From Moniliophthora roreri (lineage: Eukaryota > Basidiomycota > Agaricomycetes > Agaricales > Marasmiaceae): a DNA stretch of 64,000 nucleotides. The notes below the pieces were generated by a model. That model was given only the letters and a program-made list of their open reading frames with translations, had not been told where the DNA came from and did not search any database. Below, in pieces: positions 11,230 to 23,099 of the stretch; within the stretch, counting starts at the first letter, position 1, and every line of letters starts with the position of its first letter. The translations under genes were made by a program, and so were the position numbers. The DNA is taken from assembly GCA_001466705.2 (NCBI GenBank), contig LATX02000179.1:186001-250000 (forward strand). The letters run 5' to 3'.

Positions 11230-12098
11230 TCACGAATGTGAGAAATGGAACCAATCATCAAAGTTCCCGTAGGGTACAACGTCCCCAGTACCCGCCCAGT
11301 CCCTAATCGAAGCCCACCACAAACCAATCACTTCGCTCTGAAGGCTGTGTGATAACCGTTAGTCTCAATCGTATCATTCAAATGAGAAATGAGGATACTA
11401 ACTCAGACCATACTGTAGAACCAAGGAGACTGAGCGTCCCGTAGAAAAAGTCGACATACTGCTGTTGCGTGACAACGCAGCGACCAGGTGCAGTTCTGCA
11501 GTCCGTAACGATGGTCAGGAACAGCTGGGGTTAAGGAGTGTGTCAATAGGTACGGGAAATAGCGACGCCCCAAGGTATACATACGTCAGACTTGATAGTC
11601 GGTAAACCCTCGTGGCCCAGAGCTGCGATCTCAGGGCTGATACAGGCACCGATTCCGACTGTTTTCTCGGTCTAGTCGGTCAAAGTGCAGCGTGAGAAGC
11701 GATCATAGACGTGAACAGAATAAGACTTACTCCCTGGCAGGTAGCTGCGGCTAAACAGACACGATCATTCCAAAGGTCAACCAAACCATTGTAGATTCTG
11801 TTGATACATTCACTTGTCTGGTACCTGATAATCAGAATATATACCCAGGACATGAGGGAAAGCGTACCAGGACGTTGCAAGCCGCACTATAATGATCGTG
11901 GTAAAACGCCTGGCTGTCGAACAACGCCTGACATTCTGGGGAAGGTTGACGGGGAACAACCGGTCGTGTTGCCACAGTAATCAATGCAAAGGCGAATCCG
12001 CCATCACGGACACTGAGTCTAAATCCTATGACCCGTGAGTTGTCTGGATAGGAGTACACCAGAGACAGGAGGTACTGAAAGAATACTAGTGTACCCAC
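11230..12098 (-). CDS. Conserved secreted protein of Agaricomycete type, N-terminus unresolved
   Basis: The exon chain on the minus strand is: open frame from at most 12098 to 11868, then 11817-11731, 11671-11585, 11524-11414 and 11337-11230 (introns 50, 59, 60 and 76 bp, GT-AG; phases fit). The protein runs from PSPECQALFDSQAFYHDHY through SECINRIYNGLVDLWND, VGIGACISPEIAALGHEGLP and CVVTQQQYVDFFYGTLS to YGNFDDWFHFS at the end. Evenly spaced cysteines suggest disulfides. I recall families with this layout in mushroom genomes, without assigned function. No ATG was found in the first exon frame; a hydrophobic run FAFALITVATRPVVP before the mature part looks like the end of a signal peptide, so exon 1 is missing from the model or lost. 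Confidence 0.55.
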
Positions 12099-13004
12099 AC
12101 GGAATGAGACTACCTAGCACACAGTAACGCTAACCTTCAGCGGTCTAGATCCGAAAAACCGGCATCGACGGAATGTCTGGAAGAATGTAGTTTCTCGGTT
12201 ACAACATACTTAAGAAACATACACTGTAGGATGAGTCAGACGAGAGTTATATCCGAACAGTGATCACTCACTCTTTTTCCTTCTCTACCCCGGACGGCGT
12301 TTGCATACTCGACGTCTCTGCTGCGTCCTTTCTCAGGGCGAATTACTCATAATCTCGCCGAAGAGACAGCCGAAGGAGAGCAACCAGCCATTGAATCGTT
12401 CACTCTGCCGGCCATGACAGCCAAAAGCAATTGTCGTCGCAAAAAGCTAAGGAACGAGCAAAGGTGAATGACAGTGAGCGAGCTATAGCCCAAATGTCTT
12501 TACCAACCCATCGACAGAGTCTGTTGAACGTGGCAAGGTAATATCGAATGGCAATTACAACGAGGGGTAAACCGTTTGGGAAGCAAAAGGCGACGAGGAA
12601 ATGCGGCGGGGGAGGCCAATAATGCTGGCAACATCATCGACTTGTACGGTGTGGTAGGGGATCCGGGGCACCGGACGGCATTATAGTAGTCACATGACCG
12701 TAGTTCCGATAGCCTTTCGCCGTGTACGTAGCGTAGACTCATCAGCAACCAGCACCGTGTCTTTAGCATTGCGTTAGCCAGACCACCCGGCCCTCTCCAA
12801 CGGCGGGGGCGTCCGGTGCAGCAGTATGAGCGACGCAGATTCCTGAGTGAGAATCAGCCAACTTGGATCCACATAGGCTGGACACGACCATGAAGTTAGA
12901 ATTGGTGATAGGTTTGGGAGTTGTATTCCATGTCCTAGGGCGTCTAACCGGTGCATATATTCTATAGATATGTTAGATAATCCGGGTAGGAAAAGGCGCG
13001 GAAA
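12099..13004. other. No recognised gene
   Basis: About 0.9 kb. Probably holds the first exon or promoter of the minus-strand secreted-protein gene. A minus-strand frame at 12500-12769 is unassigned. No repeat is obvious. Confidence 0.35.
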
Positions 13005-14130
13005 CTAATCACGTCGATTTATATATCGCTTCAATCTATCTGTCGGAAGCTCCCGTCCCAAACCTCTTCTCCATGTTCGGGACGAATAAGAATAGGAAGC
13101 CCAGCCCAATGTATCATAGTGATGCCAAAACAGAGGCATAAGCAGCAGCTGAGCAAGAGGGAGTGTATCAGTGTTTCGTGCAGCTATAGTCGACTGGAGG
13201 TTACTCGCCTCTGGATACATCGTCGGCTTCTCGGTCCAAGGCTGCGCACAGGTCTCCTAAGAAGCTATTTCTGACACCAGTCGCATTCTTCACTTGCAAA
13301 GCCTCCGCGGTCCAATAGGCCAGAATCTCTCCAAAAGTAAGGTTCGCGTTGGATATGTATGAACCTCGAGCGCCTGCTCTAACCACGATGGTCTTGGCGG
13401 CATATCCTGACGAAATCTTCAACTCGGCTTGCGCTTCCTCGCTGAACGGTTCGGATCATGCCGATGCCAGGAGACATGCTTTGAGAGCGCTCAGCTGGGA
13501 TGGGTTGCCTAGGATCGATATTGGTTCGTGTATCACCACGGGATGATTTGGGTATGTGAAGATGTGTCCTAAGGAGGTTGAGAGATCTTCTGGAGAACAG
13601 CAGAAATGGATATATTTTTGCAGACCGAACAAGGCTCGTCGATGCAATGACTGCAAATTTGAAGATGGTCTAGGGTTAAAGTACCTGAAGCCGAGGATAA
13701 TTTAACTTTATAAAGTCTTGGATGAACATGACATACCTTCGTTGACCAGCTTCATACCTGATTTCTGCCCGTAGAATTGACGACTCTCCGGTCTGCAACC
13801 CTAAGTACTCATCCAAGCTTATCGTGCGCCGGACTTCCAGTAGCTCCTCAGGAACACTATCTTTCGTACTTCCCACAGAAAGAAAAATGTCCGTCGAAAG
13901 GCATCCACAGCCTCGCTCCTGCAGCCTGCAGCAGCGTGTAATCCTCCGCCTCCCAGATGTCGTTCTGGAACGTTATTTTCAGCATAGACCACATTATCGA
14001 TCAAGACTGTTCCTAGACTCGCGAACGCCACAGGCTGCCCTATTCCAAGCTTTGAATAGCATGAGAGGAAAGTGGAAAAGGATACCTCGGGTCCGGGGCG
14101 GTTATCACGATAAGATGCCGATTTGAGCCC
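13005..14130 (-). pseudogene. Decayed PfkB-family sugar kinase (MAK32-like)
   Basis: Minus-strand pieces of a fungal PfkB/ribokinase-type protein appear in order: FASLGTVLIDNVVY and HLGGGGLHAAAG (about 14030-13925), then DSVPEELLEV, YIHFCCSPEDLS and VVIHEPI (13620-13510), AKTIVVRAGARGSY (about 13395) and VKNATGVRNSFLGDLCAALDR (13290-13220), ending near 13005 with LKRYINRRD. The order and spacing match MAK32-like proteins. Damage: a frameshift in the repetitive GCTGCAGGCTGCAG stretch near 13930, another near 13865, an in-frame TGA at 13455-13457 where relatives usually have Trp, and a shift after 13200. The conserved GAGN/GAGD anion-hole and catalytic motif reads GVRN. At least one intron (about 13735-13683) is still visible. 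Not a working kinase as read. Confidence 0.7.
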
Positions 14131-15934
14131 GGTAAGGCTTGCCGATAGGACCGGCGTTCTTCCATCCGAGAGCCTCATCCAAGAGGTTCCGATCAATCTG
14201 ATATCATCTTCGCGTCCCCCACCGCGCGCGCGAGCGCTGGCAAAATCTTCCGCCGCTCTCTCAGTAGGAAGACTGGGTTATCAAGCACGAACCGTCATTA
14301 TGGACACGTTGGTCTTTTGCAGAGTAATACCCCAGCTTGGCGAGAGATAGGATATGGAGGTCATAGATGTTCTTGTTTTATTGGGCTAGTGATTCGGTCA
14401 ACGTCGAAACCGTGCAGCAGGCAAGCAGGTGCGTATGAAAATCTTTTTTGGTTAGTGTATGACCTGATAATGGATGTCGATAGTGTGACCGCCTTGGGGC
14501 TTTCTCATCGTGAAGTCATACCTCGGAAACCTCATAATTGCTAGTAATGCCGAATCTCAACGTTTCTAATCCAGGGGTCATTGCAAAGTCGCACTTACTG
14601 CTAATGCCTATTAAATGCCAAAATGTGGGGGATAGTCAATATGATTTTTAACTTTGTCGGCTCACAATTCTGCTCTAACTATATGAGCCTAACACAGCTG
14701 CCAAGGAGCAGTGACTTTTGTTGGGAATGGGAGGGTAGGCACGAAATGAGTGGAGGGGCGAGGTAGCCGGCATTCCGGCAAAAGGACCTAGCCTTTTACC
14801 TTTGGCATTTTGGACCAAAATGGCATGTTATGCTATCCTGCCAATGCTAGCTTGACACTTGACTTAACTCGGACCCTCAAGCTGAATAAAAATCACCAAC
14901 TTGAGTTGGCTCGAATTGACTCGCCGCAACACTAGGATGATGTCGGCGTCAACGAAAAGGATACGCTGGCTTAGAGAGGCTGTGTATAAGATGACATTGT
15001 TGCTATTGATGTTTGATATTATATTCGTTTCTGGGGAAATATTGCGTACAACTTGCGGAACAACGTTGAGGACATATGAATGACATACATAGAACACGAA
15101 GATAACGAGCAGAGGAATGGACGAACACATGACGTGACGTCAACGCCCCCGTCAGCAGAACCCGCGGATATCAGGCTCCCACGCCGCCTTACGAGAGGGG
15201 ACCCACGTCCAAGATTCCAATCGGCGTGACCTCTTGGGGGTTGAGAAGGTTCTTGGCCGAGAATACCCTACTCAGGCGTCGAAAGATCTCTCTAGCTATG
15301 CACAGGGTGTTGCAAGGTCACTCTTGCCAGCGTTGGCAAGGCCGTATACGGGGGTCGTGAGCAGTATCCTACCCCAGGAGGCAGATTTTGAAAATCTAGC
15401 TAGGATTGAGGTAACGTGCGGACGAAAATGTGTCGAACTGAGGACGCTGGTACAACGGATAGGTAAGTAGATTATCAGCGGCTTTCAAACAAAAACAGGT
15501 GATCATCGATCATCAACCGCCCTTGGGTAGCTGCCATCTACTACATACATCTTTTAGGTGTTTTGATTACGGTTCCACAAATTTATTCTCTTTTGGGCAG
15601 AGCTTTCGGCGGTCTTTGCTGGCCAATAATTCCTTGTTCCACGGCTACACGCTGCGTAACTCCTGGTCAGTTTTTTCTTCCGCATGCTCTCGAGTTAGGA
15701 TCGTTAAACAGCAGTGTTACCCAACCGTCTTGGTGAGTGCGAATCTCCAAATATCGATCTATCATGTCATGATCTGCTAGATTCTGTGGGTAATAGTGGA
15801 CGTTGACATGTTGACAGGGCACTGATGATAGACCGACGAGATCCGCACCAGTAATTGCGATTCGACGTATTTATACTGTATACTCTTGTCCTTGATCCTT
15901 TAGACCTGGAGTACTCTGCTACATTTCTTTCACA
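14131..15934. other. No recognised gene
   Basis: About 1.8 kb. A plus-strand frame at 15234-15470 (GVEKVLG, KDLSSYAQ) faintly recalls alpha/beta-hydrolases but not enough to call. Near 14610-14840 imperfect inverted pieces of AAATGCCAAAATG and CATTTTGG occur, possibly an old MITE. Otherwise nothing is supported. Confidence 0.35.
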
Positions 15935-17507
15935 ATGATTCAAGACTTGGACTTTCTGACGGTATGCTTATCTATTTCCCTATCAATATCTGTCTGATTC
16001 CTGTGTTCAAGGCCATGGTAGCTGCTTTATGGGCAAGCAACAATCCTGTTTCCCTTTTGTCAGAATCCTGACCTTGTGTTCATGTATCAAGACTCAAACA
16101 GTGCTATATGGCAACGTATTCAGTGTCTCTTGTTTCGACCGAAGCTGATCCAGTACTAGGCATGAATACTGTCCTGTTTATCATGTGCGTGTATGTCCTG
16201 GTGCGCGAGGGCAAAGTGGCATTTGGCAACAAGCCGTTCCTCATCACGGCAGTAATCATATATATGCTCTGCACCGCTCAAGTTATCAATGAGTTGAGTC
16301 AAGCCATCACTGCATTTATCAGCTACAAGGACAACCCAGGGGGTCCTGCGGCGTTCTACCACCAACTGCGGCTTTGGAGAAGTGTTATCAGGCAAGTTTT
16401 ATTTTGCACAAACAAGTGAGGGGGTTTTGGTTGTATGAGCCATCGAACGTCCACTGATTCTACTTACCAGTGCTGTAACGGATGCCCTTCTAGTATGTGT
16501 TGCTTTGATAATATGGATCGGTTTACTTATTGTAGATAGGTTTACCGTCTTTATGTCATGCGGAATTTCCACGTCAAGGTAGTCATCGGCCCAATTCTTC
16601 TGCTAGCTGTTGCTACCGGTTCGTCATACCAAATTTTAGGCTGTCCCAATTCACTTACCAAGCACTCAGCATGTGGATACCGTGCCGCATGGGGACTCAG
16701 CGATAGCAAGCAAGGAGATGCCTATGCTCCCGACATCTATATGTGGGAGCTCGTCTCTTTCGCATTCTCTTTAGTCCTCAACATCATTGTTACTAGCCTT
16801 ATCGGTGAGTTCCAATGCTGATGCATTATTCATATGATTCATCTGGTAGTACATGTTACTGCGTAGCTGAACGCCTTTGGCGTTTCGGAAAGAGAACGGC
16901 GGCGACCCTTGGTCAGAGGCACAGCCGCAGCTATAACCATGCTATGGCCATGATGTGCGTCCAATTAGAAAGGCCTTTCTGTGGCCTGTATTGAAAGTCT
17001 TTGTAGAGTGGAATCTGGAGCCATTTATTCCATCTGCGTCATCATAATGGTGATTACCTATGCCGCAAAGACCAATGGCATGGTGAGTATCAATGATCCC
17101 GCGACTGTTGCATCTATTGAATCTTCAGTCATTAAACAGATCATTTCATACATGGCTTTGGCGCAGATTACGGTAAGTCTATTATTTCGTTCCCTGACAT
17201 GCTGTCTCTAAACTCTACTTCTACTGACTTACTCTGATTGAAGGGAATGAATCCGTTGCTCATCATTGTTCGTGTCGGCCTTGGAATGAATCCACATGAT
17301 GCCACATATCAAACTACAACGAGGAACATTGGTATCCTGACGTCTAATTCTGGGCAAGGTCGAGGTCAGCATTCGGATGCACTTTCGGTGCATGTTCGCC
17401 GTGTTACACAAACGAAGGCCGACGAGGAGCTAGAGGATGCCGCAGAGCTAGATGTTATTTCCCACCTGCCCAAGCATGCAACCCGCGAATCCTCCATAGG
17501 CGTCTAA
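15935..17507 (+). CDS. Multi-pass (7-TM) membrane protein of Agaricomycete type
   Basis: Best model: exons 15935-15961, 16102-16391, 16471-16492, 16540-16804, 16867-16954, 17007-17172 and 17244-17507, total 373 aa with agreeing phases. Hydrophobic segments include VLGMNTVLFIMCVYVLV, FLITAVIIYMLCTAQVI, DALLVYRLYVMRNF leading to VVIGPILLLAVATG, WELVSFAFSLVLNIIVTSLI, ESGAIYSICVIIMVITYAA, and ALAQIT joined to GMNPLLIIVRVGLG; the last motif marks a large orphan membrane-protein family of mushroom fungi. The C-terminal tail is soluble. Intron 16392-16470 uses a GC donor (AGgcaagt). The first two exons are the least certain: a 6-nt exon at 16012-16017 inside the long first intron is possible, or translation may begin at 16108. 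Function unknown. Confidence 0.72.
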
Positions 17508-17912
17508 GGAGGTATAATGCGGATTTGAATCACCAAGCAGAAACACGGTTTTTCGGAATCTACCCAGATTACTTGTGACATCCTATCGGTTGCACGATGA
17601 TTGTGTACGATGACTGTATCATATTTATTCAAAACGAAAATGAAAGACCGTCGAGACACTTGCGCCTCCCAACATTCCCGGATTTCGCTCCGACTTGTAT
17701 GTTATGGTTTACAGTAAGAGTTGTTTTTTTCCCTTGATTTCTCTCCTTAACAACTGGGCAAGTGAATCTGAATGCTAAAAATGATTTCAGCGAACCAATT
17801 ATCATCGAGAAGCTGTGACTGTGCGCCTGTTGCATTATAAGAAACCTCTCAAGCCTCTAAGTGGAGGGCTGCGAATACCATCTTCCCCAGAACGTTCTAG
17901 GAGGCCTAGTCA
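17508..17912. other. No recognised gene
   Basis: 3' flank of the 7-TM gene, 405 bases. No ORF, repeat or RNA gene is supported. Confidence 0.4.
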
Positions 17913-17916
17913 TTAA

Positions 17917-18903
17917 GCCCCAGTGAGGTTTTACTGGATGCTATCAGACGTTATCTGACAACACCCAACCTTGTCTGATAACGTCTGATAACGTCCGATA
18001 GTGTCCTTAATCCGGAATAATCCAGACATTATCAGACATTATCAGACATTATCAGACGTTTTGCAGGTAGCGACAGACAGGTTCTATTAGGCGTCAGATT
18101 TTGTCTAATCACGTCTGATAGTGTCTAATAATTAGCTATATTGCAAGGTACTAGAATACAATTTATTACATATCAGCGCGAGCTCTTCAACCTAAGTATC
18201 ACCAAATCTCCAAGACCCCACTGTACCTGCGAGAGTGACCAAAAACCCTCTGTCCTAACCCTCCACCTGACTCCAAGCCCTCTGCCTTGAAACAAGGAGC
18301 ATCACTCTAACGACACGGCGAGCTGCAACACATAGAACATTTAGTACAAGGATAATGATATTTTAGGGTCAACTCACGAGATATATGTTGAAAGCAGTTC
18401 GGTGCTGTCGTCTGGGACTTCTCCGAGGTGCCTGACACGTCAAAATATCCTTAGTTCCACAAAAACGATGAGTAAACAGTATGCGTACCTTGCCTGTACC
18501 ATATTTCACTTCTGGGCTATGTCACTACTCCCTATATAATATCTTGAACCATCGAGGTTGATCTTGAGACGTGGAAAGGCGAGAGGCCATGCAGATGGGA
18601 GGAAGAGTGGGTGGGAGCTGTTGAGAAGTGGGATGGTGGTGGTTAGAAAGAAAGAAGTGAGTGTGAGGATATTTAGGGCACAGAGGAATTCGAGGCGAAT
18701 TGTGCACAGACCGCAAGGCACAAGTTTCTCTAAGTTCGTCTCGAGCTGTTTGGTTATGCCTCAAGTTGGAGGCCCAGGAAGAAGTTGTCAAGCGATATTG
18801 ATCGGATGGACGTCAGAAAACGTCAGGTGCATGTCAGAATTTCATGGATTTGTCTGATAATGTCTGATGCTGTCTGATAGTGTCCAGTAACATCTCGTTG
18901 GGA
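17917..18903. mobile_element. Non-autonomous DNA element with TTAA flanks and GTCTGATA motifs
   Basis: The two ends are imperfect inverted repeats of about 45 bp. The left reads GCCCCAGTGAGGTTTTACTG then GATGCTATCAGAC; the right end, reverse-complemented, reads TCCCAACGAGATGTTACTG then GACACTATCAGAC. Both ends abut TTAA (17913-17916 and 18904-18907), the target choice of piggyBac-type transposons. The inner flanks are packed with GTCTGATAAYGTC and its reverse complement GACRTTATCAGAC (about 17940-18130 and 18810-18890), so they can fold into strong hairpins. No transposase is present; the centre holds only a short open frame at 18558-18857. Likely a MITE-like element mobilised in trans. Confidence 0.6.
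17935..18130. repeat. Dense direct and inverted GTCTGATA repeats
   Basis: At least nine copies of (A/G)TCTGATA(A/G) or its reverse complement TATCAGAC occur in about 200 bp, including three consecutive GACATTATCA units near 18014-18055 facing GTCTGATAACGTCTGATAAC near 17970. Facing orientations allow a long stem. The same motif returns at 18855-18885 near the other end of the element, as subterminal repeats do. Confidence 0.7.
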
Positions 18904-19504
18904 TTAAGCGGTCAGTCACTCTCCGAGCTGGAGTGGCCCAGTCATTATCACCAAGTTGCCCCAAGTACCTCCGAGTATACAATGTCTCCATATTTTGTTC
19001 CCAGAAAATAGTAAAATTGGAAACGTTGATGAAGATTGGAATGTCTTCAAGTGGTGCACGGATGTAGCATTTGTTGACTCCCAACAGTAGTTTCCCCAAA
19101 CAGGCTGATGATGATTCACAGGGCGGAGGTGAAAGTTACGGTGCGTTACAGGACGAGATCATTACAAATGTCGGGAAGGAGTGTAAAGTGTGTAGTCATA
19201 GCTTTCACTAATAAGGCTTTTGGTCATTGTTGTTCCTATGTAGATAAAGGACAGAAAATAGTAAGTTGCAGCTCTCTGGAGACGATACTGATGAAGGGAT
19301 AAAATGAGAGGAGTCCATGTAGGGGTATTGGAATTATTTGTGGCCTCTCCACAAGACAACATTACAATTATTTCCAGTTATCACCATATATAGACATGAG
19401 CCTGAGATCCAATGCAGTACGAGTATTGCGCGATGATTCCAATGACAGGCGCAGGCGTGTTCTATATGATTGCAATCCATAATCCATAATCATGTCGTTC
19501 ACAG

Positions 19505-19765
19505 AGGCATTGGAATGGTATCAAGGAGAATCGAGGGAGATAAATGTTATTTAGCCATCTTTGGAATGTTATTAATGGGGAGAGACGTTATTTGGCTGTT
19601 TTTGGAATGAGCATCGTCTGGGGGTGATATTGGAATGCTATCAAGGGAGATAAATCTTATTTGGCCATCTTTTGAATGAGCATCATATGGGGGTAACATT
19701 GGAATCACGGAAAAGCGAGTCAGAGGCTGCCTTTGGAATGAGTGTCACATGAGGGTGGAATGTTA
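19505..19765 (+). repeat. Imperfect tandem repeats carrying TTGGAATG
   Basis: Units that start TTGGAATG(G/C)TATCAAGG and run through GGGAGATAAAT, TTATTTGGCCATCTT and GAATGAGCATC recur two to three times with small changes. GGAATG appears about eight times in 260 bp. This is the subterminal zone of the 2.2-kb element. Confidence 0.65.
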
Positions 19766-20625
19766 TCCGAGTCGGAGAACAGGCAACAGTCCTGATGTTG
19801 CGTTCAATGTAAGATTCACTGAGACACTTGCAATTTAGGTCTGGCACTCACTCTTGATACTTTGAGTTTTTTTCTGGGACTCTTAGCAGAGTCATGTACC
19901 CTTCTAATGAAGCAGGGTTGAGTCTGGATGTTGTAGAATAGGGGGAAGGGCAGTGTTGCATGCACAATGCCTGTGTTCAGCAATTATATTCTTGTTTCTG
20001 GGTAATTTTAGCAAGCTGGAAAGGCCTAGAAAGCAACAAGACACACTTTTGGTAGCCTCTGAGGGTTCTCAGGTGATTGGTTGTTTTTTTTTCAAGGGGT
20101 GTGTGGTAGAGGGTTGTAGAGGCATGGAAGTGCTAAGTAAAGTGGATCAGAAAGCAGTTCAGACATGCACATGTGTTTGACCTTTTCATTTCAACAGGTA
20201 TTCCCACCATTCTTGCAAGGATTGACATTTGAAATGTTCTGAGTTGACTGATCTGCTTTAGAAAGTGTCCAAGACTGGGTGTCAACATCCATGTTGAAAA
20301 CAAACCTGCCGGTTTGATTTCCGAGAACTGGGCTCTGGGCATCTACTGAGTGTACTGGGTGCTCAGCACTCTCAGTAATCAGCGTAATTAGCATTATATC
20401 TTTTGGCATGAGGGGCTATTAGAGTTCAAATGATACATGCTTCGGGAGACTATTGGAATGCTGGTCAGAGACTCATTCAATCCTGCTTAATGGCCAGGCT
20501 CATTCCAATACTTTAATCAGGTATTGATTATGTGATGAACATTCCAACAGATGCAATTGGGAGCACCGAATACTGATGATACCATTCCAACTATACCCAG
20601 GGCAAGTGTAGTTTGGAATGGCTAA

Positions 20626-21090
20626 GGTGCCGTTTGTTGGCACCACTTTGATACCCAGACGACTGGGATGGGTTGTCATCCGGATAGGTCTCGGTCCAGA
20701 ATGACGGCAAAGTGGAGGTCGCACGGCCAAAAATTGCTATCTGACACTCATGTGACTGCGTGATCCAACACGTCCTAGGCAAAGTTTAAAGCTAGTATTG
20801 CTTCTCCAAAGCATACCTGACGTGTCAAATCTGTTGATCTCAGAGCCATATTAGTGAAAGTGTTATACAAGGCTCTTAAGATGGTGTTACAGTGGGGATG
20901 AACCCCAATCGAGCAGACACTCAGCAGATACCATTGTGGGAATAATCTGAATAGTGTGTTGCTGTTGTGATGCCGCCAAATGCTCCATCCGTTCTCGGCC
21001 CTGGGCGCCTATGGCTGAAATGGGGACAAAAATGGTCCATTTTGTTTTTATCGGGAAACGGGTTACAAAATGGTGCCACCAAACAGGCCC
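20626..21090. mobile_element. Harbinger/Tourist-like MITE nested in the 2.2-kb element
   Basis: The left end GGTGCCGTTTGTTGGCACCA and the reverse complement of the right end GGGCCTGTTTGGTGGCACCA form imperfect inverted repeats of about 33 bp. TAA stands directly outside both ends (20623-20625, 21091-21093), the 3-bp duplication typical of PIF/Harbinger. Length is 465 bp and it has no ORF. The end sequence GGGCCTGTTTGG is the classic Tourist/Harbinger type. Confidence 0.7.
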
Positions 21091-21504
21091 TAAAGTCTCA
21101 TGAATCGTACATGCTGGACAGGCTCATTCCAATTAATTGATCTGCCAGCTGCCGAAGGATTCTAATGACACACCTGAGCCACGCCCGAGCCACAGCGAGT
21201 ATCATTTCAATGTTCACATCCTGGCCAAATCCTGGCTACTGCAGCTGTATGACAATTCATTCCAATTAAACTTATAGGTCAACTACATTTGCAATGATTG
21301 GGGAAAAATCCAAATGTATACATCTGGAAGGGAGGCATTGGAATGGAGAACTCCAAGTTGGAAAGGGAGTGATGGAGTAGAAACTATTCAAGAATTGGAA
21401 CAATTGGAAGGGAGGCATTCCAAATTCAGCCTTACAGTGGAACATAAGGGGAATAATTGTAATGTCGCCTTGTGGAAAGGCCACGAATAATTCCAATACC
21501 CCTA

Positions 21505-23090
21505 CATCCTCTGTTGAAAATGAAAATGAACATCAACTCACCGAACTCTGACCAAACCTACAAATCTAGTAAGCTCGATTTCTGTAGTTTGGTGTGGTTC
21601 TGGGATTGAAGGAAGGTCTTGTTAGGGTGCATTTTGACTTCTTATAGGTAATATCCATCGCAACTGTCAGGTGAAAACTCAATAAGCAACGGTAGGCACC
21701 AAAAAGTCCCATTTCATACCCAGCCTGAAGTTCGAACTTGATGTACATAGGTCGATCATCGGGAGTGTCTTAAAGGCGAGAACACATCAGATCCAGAGAG
21801 TCATGAATATAGAAGGTAGGGGATAGAGTAGGCGAACGGGTCAAGTATTTCAAGCACAGAAGCAATAACCTGAACGCAGGGTGATGAAGATTTATGATAG
21901 AAAACCAGCATGTCCAGAAACAGTCGTCGTTCATAAGCAATCCTGTGAGCGTTTTGAATCGGCATAGAGAGCACTATAGTTCGAGCTCATAACACCTATT
22001 TGTCCATATACCTATTGCTTGTAGGTCCCTGTGTAAATTTGGTTCACAGCGGTCAAGTGACATCAAAACGAAGCAACATTTCATTCCAAGTCATCCTAGG
22101 TACAAAAATGTTCGTATCAGTGCCAGTGGATGGTTAGGAGCTCAGTGGTTAGGTGACAACACCACGAAGTGTTTCCAGGTTTTCAGCTTGCAGGTCCTTG
22201 TGGGCATTAGCTCCAAGGCTACCACTCCAAGAAAATGAGTTAGAGCGAAAAACACCTGTGGTTCCTAAAGCCATCAATCAAGCAGTGGAAACATGCGTCA
22301 GCTGCTTAATTAACGGGGTTTTCACAGTTTTCCCTCACACGTGTTTACCACCCACCTTTATCTCGAATACCTCAATATCTCCCCCTCATTCCCTCAAGTC
22401 CTCACATAGCCTTCGCACCCAGAGCTCACTGCCGGCGTCATCACTGACTCATCACCGGCACTGATTCTGTAACATCAACCATGACTCCCACGACTCTCGT
22501 CATCATTCAGAAATGCTCTCGACAGTGCTTGGTGTTGTTGACATCATCAGATTGTCGTACGTCTTAATTCTTTCAGAAATAATGATTTCTATTAACTGAC
22601 TATAGACATCCAAACTCAATGCCTCATCCATTTGTCGTTGTCGTCGGGGTCATCGTTATCATTGCTAGGTCAGTTAAAACCCCTTAGGTGTGCCTCAATT
22701 CTTTCAGAAGAATTTTTATAACTGATAACCAACACCCCATATGTCTCAATGTCATCTGGAGTCATCTGCTTTATTATTCCTCCAGCTCCTTATATATCCC
22801 AGGATGGGTTGCTCCCCAATGAGCCTAGCATGAGGGGATGTTTTCATGCTACCATATCTGACATGTTACAAGAAGTCAAGTATCAACTTCAAGTATTCAA
22901 TGGACCCTGATATTTCCTCCACTTGCCGCTCGACTCTCTTTTGCCACCATCCATCCGAATCACATGCGGCAGGTGGCGGCATCTGTGGATTCCAAGTCAA
23001 GATATCCTTTCCTCCACTTTCAACAGTCAACGTAGCTGTCTGAACAGAAGCCCCACAAGTTCCTATGTCCCATCTTTAAGATTTGGCCCA
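21505..23090. other. No recognised gene
   Basis: About 1.6 kb. A plus-strand frame at 22153-22464 is open for 103 codons but is low-complexity Ser/Thr/Pro-rich and unassigned. Intron-like phrases around 22560-22720 do not connect recognisable exons. Confidence 0.35.
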
Positions 23091-23099
23091 GCTCGCTAG

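Larger units (their letters stand above)
19322..21502. mobile_element. 2.2-kb DNA element with 54-bp terminal inverted repeats and TA flanks
   Basis: 19322-19375 and the reverse complement of 21449-21502 match over about 54 bp with roughly five differences; both begin GGGGTATTGGAATTATT. TA dinucleotides abut both ends (19320-19321 and 21503-21504), as after insertion of a Tc1/mariner-type element. The interior has no transposase-length frame but many TTGGAATG and CATTCCAA motifs, especially near the ends. A second element (20626-21090) is nested inside, so the original was about 1.7 kb. Superfamily is inferred from the TA flanks only. Confidence 0.7.

Noticed and set aside
10746..11327. Minus-strand frame of 193 codons overlapping the secreted-protein gene
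   Set aside because: The family-like ending FDDWFHFS lies in the other frame; no donor was found that would join the upstream exons to this frame.
14610..14840. Possible MITE with AAATGCCAAAATG ends
   Set aside because: Inverted parts are short and offset, and no target duplication was seen.
15234..15470. Plus-strand frame resembling alpha/beta-hydrolase fragments (GVEKVLG, KDLSSYAQ)
   Set aside because: The match is too short and lacks GXSXG or HGG motifs; could not be extended upstream.
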